From the NCBI GenBank assembly GCA_937863685.1, contig CALMGM010000005.1:1138217-1202216 (forward strand): a DNA stretch of 64,000 nt. The letters run 5' to 3'. Origin of the DNA: an uncultured bacterium. GTDB lineage: Bacteria; Edwardsbacteria; AC1; EtOH8. The position numbers were made by a program, and so were the translations under genes. Positions 37,011 through 43,717 of this stretch are shown here, piece by piece (the stretch's first letter is position 1; every line of letters begins with the position of its first letter). The notes beneath the pieces were generated by a model, which did no database searches, was not told the origin of the DNA, and saw only the letters and a program-made list of their open reading frames with translations.

Positions 37011-37050
37011 GGTTTATCTGAGGCATAGCTATTTAAGCACAAAAAATATA

Positions 37051-37079
37051 TTGACAAAAAACAACCGGGGATATACAAT
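37051..37079 (+). promoter_or_regulatory. Sigma-70 promoter upstream of the 33-aa Lys-rich ORF
   Basis: TTGACA-N17-TACAAT. Confidence 0.7.
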
Positions 37080-37131
37080 TGCCTCATTAAAGGGTCAGGG
37101 CAAAAAATAATTTTAAAAGCGGAGAAAAACC

Positions 37132-37233
37132 ATGGCTAAAGACCAGGACATTAAAAAGGACGGTAAAAAGAAAGCCGGGAAAACCCTGATGGAAAAACGT
37201 CTGGCCAAAAAGGCGAAAAAAGCCGGCAAGTAA
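37132..37233 (+). CDS. 33-aa lysine-rich small protein
   Basis: MAKDQDIKKDGKKKAGKTLMEKRLAKKAKKAGK*; own promoter (37051-37079), purine-rich SD gcggag, own terminator (37279-37299). Confidence 0.65.
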   Translation: MAKDQDIKKDGKKKAGKTLMEKRLAKKAKKAGK

Positions 37234-37278
37234 AATCGCAGCCGGCTGGCAACGCGTCCCACTCCAAAAATCAATTAG

Positions 37279-37299
37279 GTCCCCGCTTGCAGCGGGGAC
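37279..37299 (+). terminator. Intrinsic terminator of small ORF
   Basis: gtccccgcttgcagcggggacttttg. Confidence 0.75.
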
Positions 37300-37329
37300 T
37301 TTTGTTGTTGAATCGCTATATCAAGGCCA

Positions 37330-37358
37330 TTGACTTTAGGGGTTGGGTCTTCTATAAT
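37330..37358 (+). promoter_or_regulatory. Sigma-70 promoter
   Basis: TTGACT-N17-TATAAT. Confidence 0.7.
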
Positions 37359-37390
37359 CACATCCTTGAACATTGAAAAGAACGGGGACC

Positions 37391-37948
37391 ATGAAGATCA
37401 AGGGCATGATAATAGCCGCCCGCAAGGAATTCGTCAACGAAAACTTCGGCCAGGGAGCCTGGGAAAAGGTGATGGAAGGACTTTCCCGGGAGGACCGGCA
37501 TCTGATAGGGGAATCCATCCTTTCCAGCCAGTGGTATCCCTTCGAGATCGGCGACCACATCGACAAGGCCATCGTCAAGGTGCTGGGCAAGGGCGACAAC
37601 CTGGTGTTCGAACAGCTGGGGGCCAAGTCGGCCCAGAAGAGCCTGGCCAGGGAGCACCGGACCTTCCTGTCCCCTGGCAATCCCCAGGCTTTCATGAAAA
37701 AGACCGGCTCCATCTACAAGTTCTATTATGACACCGGCTACCGGGAATACCAGGCCACCGGGCCTAATTCCGGAGTGATAACAACGCATGAAGCCAAGAC
37801 CTTTTCGACACCCGACTGCCTGACGGTGGTGGGCTGGTACAAGGAGGCCCTGAAGATGTGCGGGGCCCGGGATATCAAGATCACCGAGGAGGAGTGCCGG
37901 GCCACCGGCGGCACGGTGTGCCGCTATAAAGTGGAGTGGAAGATATGA
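37391..37948 (+). CDS. Uncharacterised protein, DUF2378/TIGR02265-like (paralog A)
   Basis: EFVNENFGQGAWEKVMEGLSREDRHLIGESILSSQWYPFEIGDHIDKAIVKVLG; C-terminal ECRATGGTVCRYKVEWKI. Confidence 0.65.
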   Translation: MKIKGMIIAARKEFVNENFGQGAWEKVMEGLSREDRHLIGESILSSQWYPFEIGDHIDKAIVKVLGKGDNLVFEQLGAKSAQKSLAREHRTFLSPGNPQAFMKKTGSIYKFYYDTGYREYQATGPNSGVITTHEAKTFSTPDCLTVVGWYKEALKMCGARDIKITEEECRATGGTVCRYKVEWKI

Positions 37949-37971
37949 TCGGCCATAATATTAAGCAAAAC

Positions 37972-37998
37972 AAAGCCCCCGTAAAAGACGGGGGCTTT
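37972..37998 (+). terminator. Intrinsic terminator
   Basis: aaagcccccgtaaaagacgggggcttt. Confidence 0.85.
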
Positions 37999-38030
37999 AT
38001 CATTGTCGGTGTCCGCGGTAAATATTTTTC

Positions 38031-38059
38031 TTGACAATAACCCTTCTTTGTCCCATAAT
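38031..38059 (+). promoter_or_regulatory. Sigma-70 promoter
   Basis: TTGACA-N17-CATAAT. Confidence 0.7.
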
Positions 38060-38084
38060 CAAAGCAAAATAACAGGAGACTGCC

Positions 38085-38657
38085 ATGGAAGAAATCATGG
38101 CCCGGGGAGTTAACTTTCTGTATTCCCGGGAATATATCCAGAGCAAATACGGCAGGGAACTTTGGGGAAAACTGATGAACGAACTGCCGCCTATGTCGGC
38201 CAAACTGTGGTCCGGTCCCCTGCTGAGCCTCAAAGATTATCCCTTTGCCGAATTCAAGCTGATGCTCAAGGTCCTGAGCAAGGTGCTGGGGGCGGAGGAG
38301 GGACGGAACACAGCCGATCTCTACGGCTACGTTGCCGACCGCAGTCTTAATACCCTGTACAAGGTATTCTTCAAGTTTTCCCAGCCGGCCTTCGTGCTTA
38401 AAAACTATCCCAAACTTTGGGCCCGGTTCTTCACCAGCGGCGAGGTGAAGGTGCTGTCGTCCCAAAAAGGATCGGCCGAGATTTCCTTTTTACTTCCGGA
38501 GATCTTTTTGGATTGGTTGCCTTCGGCCTGTTACGGCTATTCAAAGAAGGCGGTGGAGATGTCCGGGGGATCGGACCTGGAACAGGAGGAGACCGAAAGG
38601 GTCCGGCTGCCGAATGGAGAATGGCGGATAGTATACCGGGTTAAATGGAAGGAATGA
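38085..38657 (+). CDS. Uncharacterised protein, divergent paralog (B) of 37391-37948
   Basis: EYIQSKYGRELWGKLMNELPP...LLSLKDYPFAEFKLMLKVLSKVLG; C-terminus RIVYRVKWKE. Confidence 0.65.
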   Translation: MEEIMARGVNFLYSREYIQSKYGRELWGKLMNELPPMSAKLWSGPLLSLKDYPFAEFKLMLKVLSKVLGAEEGRNTADLYGYVADRSLNTLYKVFFKFSQPAFVLKNYPKLWARFFTSGEVKVLSSQKGSAEISFLLPEIFLDWLPSACYGYSKKAVEMSGGSDLEQEETERVRLPNGEWRIVYRVKWKE

Positions 38658-38671
38658 TGGTTTTGATTCAC

Positions 38672-38700
38672 AGAAGCCCCGGCCGTAGGCCGGGGCTTCT
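38672..38700 (+). terminator. Intrinsic terminator
   Basis: agaagccccggccgtaggccggggcttct. Confidence 0.85.
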
Positions 38701-38765
38701 GTTTTCTCAAGACGCGTGGTCTATCTTAAGGATCATATCTTTATGGAACATGCGTGCCTTACCAA

Positions 38766-39848
38766 TTAATCGTTCTGCAACAGATATTTTGCCGCCAGTA
38801 GCGATATATTGTTTGAGGAATGCTTTGGTTTGGATACATTGCGTATGACCGTGATGGTCAGATCATAATCGGGGAAAATCAGATCAATGGAATTCATCCC
38901 ATCGCCCATCCCGGGATGATAATAGAACTTTCTGCCGTCAAAGTCGCTGATCCCCAGACCCAACCCGTAATCGGTCGATTTTCCGGAATTCAATAAAATC
39001 GGCTCCCAAATCTTCTGGTAGTTTTGGGGCAGTTTTTTGCCGGAGAGCAAGGCCATTTCCCATTTTGCCATATCCCGGGAGTTGGATATCACTCCTCCTC
39101 CGCCGATCAGATTCGAGAAGTGCATAATCCTGGCTTTCCGGAAGCCCGCCGAATCGGAAAGATATCGTTGGACTGCATTCACGGCGTCATTCCTGAAGTC
39201 ACAGGCATAGGTATCCTTCATTTTCAGCGGCTGGAATATCTTTTTCTTTAGAAAGGCGGCATAATCCATTTTACTAAGCTTTTCTATCAGGGCCACAATT
39301 ATGGTGTAGCCGGTGTTGCAATAGATGTATTTCTCGCCCGGCTCTCCGCGGAACTCGCCTTTGAAGGCCAGGTCAATGACCTGGTCGACGGTATGAGCCT
39401 GATCGATGCTGTTCATGAATTCATCGTTCTGGGTCAACTCGGGCAACCCGCTGGTATGGGAAAGCAGCTGTTTGACGGAAATTTTCCGGCCGGACAGGGG
39501 CAATTCCGGAAAATATTGGTTGATATCGTCGTCGAGTTTCAGTTTTCCCTCCTGGACCAGGAACAGAACCGCCATGCCGGTGAATTGTTTGGACATGGAG
39601 GCGATACCCAGGACATGGCCGGAGTTGAGCTTTTGCCCGGACTCCAGATTTGCCAGGCCATAATATTTATCGAATATTACCTTATTGTCGTGGGTGATGA
39701 TAACGGACGCCCCGGGCTCGCTATCCGGAAGCATTTGCGACAGGTCCTTCTCCAGTTGCCCGAGTCTGTTTTCAAATATTTCTCTAGATTGGGCGAACAC
39801 CGCGATTGACAAGGAACATAGAAGAAATATCAACGCTATTCTCTTCAT
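38766..39848 (-). CDS. Serine hydrolase (beta-lactamase class C family)
   Basis: VLGIASMSKQFTGMAVLFLVQEGKLKLDDDINQYFPELPL; signal peptide MKRIALIFLLCSLSIAVFA. Confidence 0.92.
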   Translation of the reverse strand: MKRIALIFLLCSLSIAVFAQSREIFENRLGQLEKDLSQMLPDSEPGASVIITHDNKVIFDKYYGLANLESGQKLNSGHVLGIASMSKQFTGMAVLFLVQEGKLKLDDDINQYFPELPLSGRKISVKQLLSHTSGLPELTQNDEFMNSIDQAHTVDQVIDLAFKGEFRGEPGEKYIYCNTGYTIIVALIEKLSKMDYAAFLKKKIFQPLKMKDTYACDFRNDAVNAVQRYLSDSAGFRKARIMHFSNLIGGGGVISNSRDMAKWEMALLSGKKLPQNYQKIWEPILLNSGKSTDYGLGLGISDFDGRKFYYHPGMGDGMNSIDLIFPDYDLTITVIRNVSKPKHSSNNISLLAAKYLLQND

Positions 39849-39920
39849 GTTTCTGATTCTCCCTTGAATTATAAAGTTGGTTTGATAAAATGACAAGAGC
39901 TTATAATATATTGAATATGC

Positions 39921-40691
39921 TCATTTAGAGCAAACAAAACACATGATCTTGCCAACAATGTCTTTTTGATCCTTGTAATCATAAAATAAGTCGGCCTTAA
40001 ACCCTGTTTCGGCAAAGAGGGCCTGGTAATCTGCCTCATGTAAAATCGGGGAAACAAAAGGACATTCCTCTAAATGTTCGATGCCTTGTGCATCAAATAT
40101 TTTATAGGTGTAAAGGCCGTTCAACAGCTTTTTGTTTTCAGAAAGCTTGAACTCGACTTTTCTGGATACTTTAGTGCCGCTGACCGGATCTGCTATTGCA
40201 TTTGACCAGGGTATTTCCTTTTTACAATTCACAAAACTTGAAAAGTCAAAACGCATGACGGTTAACAAAAATAATCCTTTGGGGGCCAGATGATGGTAAA
40301 CGGCCTTCAAACAAGAGACTTGTGCTTCTTTGGTGCATAGCTCGCGGAATGAATTGTCGGCAATATATATCAATCCGAATTGTCGGTCAAAATCAAAATC
40401 GGTTATATCGCCATTAACCAGTGTGATTTTGTTTTTTAGTTCAGCCGGCAATTTGCCAATGTTTGTCTTGGCTATTTTCAGCATTTGGGAAGACAGATCG
40501 ATGCCCGTTACGTCATATCCGAGTTCGGCCAGTATGGATAATAGTCGGCCGGTGCCGCAGGCCAATTCCAATATCGGGCCGCCGGCTTGGCGGGCGAAGT
40601 TTTTATACCAATCAAACTCATTTTCATTCAAAGGACGGAAATGGTCGTAGTCCCAGCCAAATAGCTGGTATCTTTTAAGGTCGGCGGTCAA
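39921..40691 (-). CDS. Class I SAM-dependent methyltransferase
   Basis: PILELACGTGRLLSILAELGYDVTGIDLSSQMLKIAK. Confidence 0.92.
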   Translation of the reverse strand: MTADLKRYQLFGWDYDHFRPLNENEFDWYKNFARQAGGPILELACGTGRLLSILAELGYDVTGIDLSSQMLKIAKTNIGKLPAELKNKITLVNGDITDFDFDRQFGLIYIADNSFRELCTKEAQVSCLKAVYHHLAPKGLFLLTVMRFDFSSFVNCKKEIPWSNAIADPVSGTKVSRKVEFKLSENKKLLNGLYTYKIFDAQGIEHLEECPFVSPILHEADYQALFAETGFKADLFYDYKDQKDIVGKIMCFVCSK

Positions 40692-40770
40692 AGTTTAGCT
40701 CCGATATTGGTGCCAGCCAATAACTATCTGGTTTGTGTGTATGATGTAAATACACCCTGCCATCGCCGTT

Positions 40771-41238
40771 CTATAATTTTTTTATCATTTCAATAAAACC
40801 CGACTCGAAATTAAAATGTAAATTAAAGTTTAACATCTTGACATTATTTGCATGAACCGTTGTTTTGATATAAGTTGCGCCTTTGTTCTTAGCCCAGATC
40901 TCCCCGTTTGCCTTCAATTGGCGGGCAAGACCTTGGTGCTGAAAATCATCATGGACCCATAAGGATTTGATATGTCCAAATAATTCACTGTCTGCTTTCT
41001 CTAAATCAAGCCAGTGAAAACCTATGATCTTCCCATCGGGGGTTTCGGCCAATTGAAAGAAACGGTCGACGCAGTAGTCGCGTTTTTTGATTTGTTCAAT
41101 GCGTTGCCTAATTTGTTCAGGCTTTGGGCAGTATTCAGGAGTCCAATATTTAGGTGCATTTTCGTGGGTTTCGGCTATTTGGGCTACTTCGGAATCATTC
41201 AAGATATTAAGTTCACGATAGTTTATTAACGACGGCAT
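40771..41238 (-). CDS. GNAT-family N-acetyltransferase
   Basis: LWVHDDFQHQGLARQLKANGEIWAKNKGATYIKTTVHANNVKMLNFNLHFNF. Confidence 0.88.
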   Translation of the reverse strand: MPSLINYRELNILNDSEVAQIAETHENAPKYWTPEYCPKPEQIRQRIEQIKKRDYCVDRFFQLAETPDGKIIGFHWLDLEKADSELFGHIKSLWVHDDFQHQGLARQLKANGEIWAKNKGATYIKTTVHANNVKMLNFNLHFNFESGFIEMIKKL

Positions 41239-41313
41239 AAAGTTTCTCCATTATATACAAATAAATATCCGTATAAATCCGTAACCATCTGTGTTATCTG
41301 TGTGCCGTGGTAA

Positions 41314-43614
41314 CTATTTTCTTTTTATATACCCCAGCGCCTGGTCGTTGTCGCCGTCCATAATCACCGAGACTGTGGAGTCGGCCATCATCTTGGAAAC
41401 ATTTATCACCGTGATGACCTTTTCCATCTTCTTGAATTCCGGCAGGATCCTCTTCAGCAGGTTCGGTGCGTTCTTGAAGAACTTCTCGTTGAACACCATG
41501 CCCTTCTCATCGGGATACAGCGGCAGGTAGCGGATCCGGGCCTCCACCAGATCCTGGAAGAAATGGGTGCCGAAGGAGACCTCGGGCACATAATCCTTCT
41601 TTTTCTTGGCCACCTCGATCAGCATGGCGGTGTTGTTGATGTCCGAATATCCCACCCGCACCCCCAGCTTGATGTCGCCCCGGCTGCCCCAGCGGCCCGG
41701 CCCCATCAGGATGAACTTCTGACGCGGCAGGCGGCTGTTCAGTTCGCCGATGGTACGGCCCACCTGGATCAGGTCCTCCATGGTGGGCAGGGAATCGTAC
41801 TCCGCCGGATCAACATACACCAGGTATTCGATATCCTCCACCTGGGCGGTGGTGACGAATTTATCGGCGGTAAACAGGATATCATCCTTGGGGACGTCCT
41901 GGGGCACCGGGATGTTGTGCACCCCGCCCGATTGGCTCTGAGGCCGGCACTGCAGCAGGTACAGCTTGTGGATGTCGCCGTCGCAGGCGAACTCTATGTC
42001 CACCGGCCAGCCCAGCTCCTTACTGAGGATGTCCAGTATGGCCTTGATCTGGGGGATGAAGGGGCCGTGGGTCAGCAGTTTGGAGAAGGTGACCACCGGG
42101 GTCCCCTTGTCGTAATCTATCATGGTGCCCACCGGGGTGAACATCTGGCCGTCCTGGTGGATGGAGATGATCTGGGGCAGGGCCGGATACTCCTGGCCGT
42201 ACTCCTGGACCAGCTTCTCGAAATTGATGGTTTCGAAGCGGCGGGTGGTGAGGTTGATGACGTCGATGCTCTTCTGGGAATACCACAACACCTCTTCGGG
42301 GCTGGCATTCACCCTGAGGCCGGGCTGGCCGGGACAGACCAGGGCCGGATAATCGTCGCCCATCCGGTCCACCGCCCGGGTGCCCAGGCCGGCCACCAGC
42401 CGGATGATACCGTCCTCCCGCCGGATGCGGGGCGACCAGCGGAACTCGTTGGAACTGAAGGCCACCCCGGCGTAGGCCGGGAAGAAATAACGGCCCACCC
42501 GCTGCCCCACCACCTCCTGGATGACGATGGCCATCTCCTCGTTGAAGTCCAGCAGGCCCCGCTCCCGGCGGTACTCGATGGGATCCGGCCCGAAGACGCT
42601 GGCGTACACCTCCTCGATGGCGTCGATCAGGGCCTCCAGCTTCTCGCGCTTGGTACCCTGGTTGGCCACGAACAGGCTCTTGTATTTTCCGGCAAAGGAG
42701 GAGCCCAGGGTGTCCTCCAGCAGGCTGGAGGAGCGCACCACCAGCGGACGGTCTCCGAAATCGTCCAGGGCCAGGCTCAAGCCGGCGATGATCTCCGGCG
42801 ACATGGAGGAGTTCTTGAAGATCTGCTCGATGTAGGGGTACTCCTGGCGGATCTCCACCGGGTCGCGGTACTTGATGGTGGGCATCTCCTCCAGGGCGTT
42901 GAAATGCAGGAAATCCAGGATGCCGTCGGAGGTGATGTACCAGGTCTTGGGGATGGTGAGGTTACGCAGGGCGATGGTGTTCTTCTTGGCGGCCAGCAGT
43001 ATCTTTTCGGCCCGGAACAGGCCGGCGGCCTTGCCGCCCAGCTTGCCGTTGCCGGTGGATGGACCGATGGTGCGGGACAGCACCGGGGCGAAATCGAAAA
43101 CCGTCACGAAATTCTTGGTGGTGTTGATATAATCCAGGTCCTCGCTGAAGAACCGCCGGATCAGGGCCACCCGGACCCCGATGCGCTCCTCGGGCGACAG
43201 GCTCTTCTGGGCATCGGACATCAGGCTGAAGCGGGTAACGGCCTCGGTGATGTCGGCCAGGGAAACGTCCCTCTTTTCGGCGGCCATGGCCAGAAAGCGG
43301 GCCTGTTCGTGCTTGACCCACAGGCTGATCATCCGGGCGATCTCCTCGGCGCTGACCTCCTGAGCGGCGATGGTGAACACCTCATCCATGATCTCCTGCA
43401 GCAGCACCTGGTTAAGCCGGGGCATGGGCTGGTTTTCGCTGTATTCCCAGTCGGTGGAGGTGGAGTCCAGGCGCTTCATCAGCTCCTCGATGCGGGAGAT
43501 GTTGCGCTTGTAGAGATAGTTCATCATCTTGCGGCCGATCCGGTTCAGCAGCACCGGATTGGTGTCGCGCAGCAGGTCGATGATCACCTGCCATTCGGGT
43601 TTGTGTTCGGACAA
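41314..43614 (-). CDS. PEP/pyruvate-binding (PPDK N-terminal) domain protein, 766 aa
   Basis: LGGKAAGLFRAEKIL, RPLVVRSSSLLEDTLGSSFAGKYKSLF, AIVIQEVVGQRVGRYFFPAYAGVAFS. Confidence 0.9.
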   Translation of the reverse strand: MSEHKPEWQVIIDLLRDTNPVLLNRIGRKMMNYLYKRNISRIEELMKRLDSTSTDWEYSENQPMPRLNQVLLQEIMDEVFTIAAQEVSAEEIARMISLWVKHEQARFLAMAAEKRDVSLADITEAVTRFSLMSDAQKSLSPEERIGVRVALIRRFFSEDLDYINTTKNFVTVFDFAPVLSRTIGPSTGNGKLGGKAAGLFRAEKILLAAKKNTIALRNLTIPKTWYITSDGILDFLHFNALEEMPTIKYRDPVEIRQEYPYIEQIFKNSSMSPEIIAGLSLALDDFGDRPLVVRSSSLLEDTLGSSFAGKYKSLFVANQGTKREKLEALIDAIEEVYASVFGPDPIEYRRERGLLDFNEEMAIVIQEVVGQRVGRYFFPAYAGVAFSSNEFRWSPRIRREDGIIRLVAGLGTRAVDRMGDDYPALVCPGQPGLRVNASPEEVLWYSQKSIDVINLTTRRFETINFEKLVQEYGQEYPALPQIISIHQDGQMFTPVGTMIDYDKGTPVVTFSKLLTHGPFIPQIKAILDILSKELGWPVDIEFACDGDIHKLYLLQCRPQSQSGGVHNIPVPQDVPKDDILFTADKFVTTAQVEDIEYLVYVDPAEYDSLPTMEDLIQVGRTIGELNSRLPRQKFILMGPGRWGSRGDIKLGVRVGYSDINNTAMLIEVAKKKKDYVPEVSFGTHFFQDLVEARIRYLPLYPDEKGMVFNEKFFKNAPNLLKRILPEFKKMEKVITVINVSKMMADSTVSVIMDGDNDQALGYIKRK

Positions 43615-43717
43615 TGCGGTTCTCCCAATAGGGGTTAAAATTTATTTAATCGTGCAATCTCTCTCCCACACAAAGACGCTAAGACACCAAGGGTTTCAAA
43701 ACATGAAGACACGATTA

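Noticed and set aside
41563-43638. 691-aa plus-strand ORF
   Set aside because: Antisense shadow of the PEP/pyruvate-binding gene; composition typical of GC-skewed third-position mirror frames
41250-43715. atccgtataaatccgtaaccatctgtgttatctgtg (about 41268-41305) and acaaagacgctaagacaccaagg (about 43670-43692) as elements
   Set aside because: They look like common degraded dispersed sequences, but one copy each in the window is not enough to define a family
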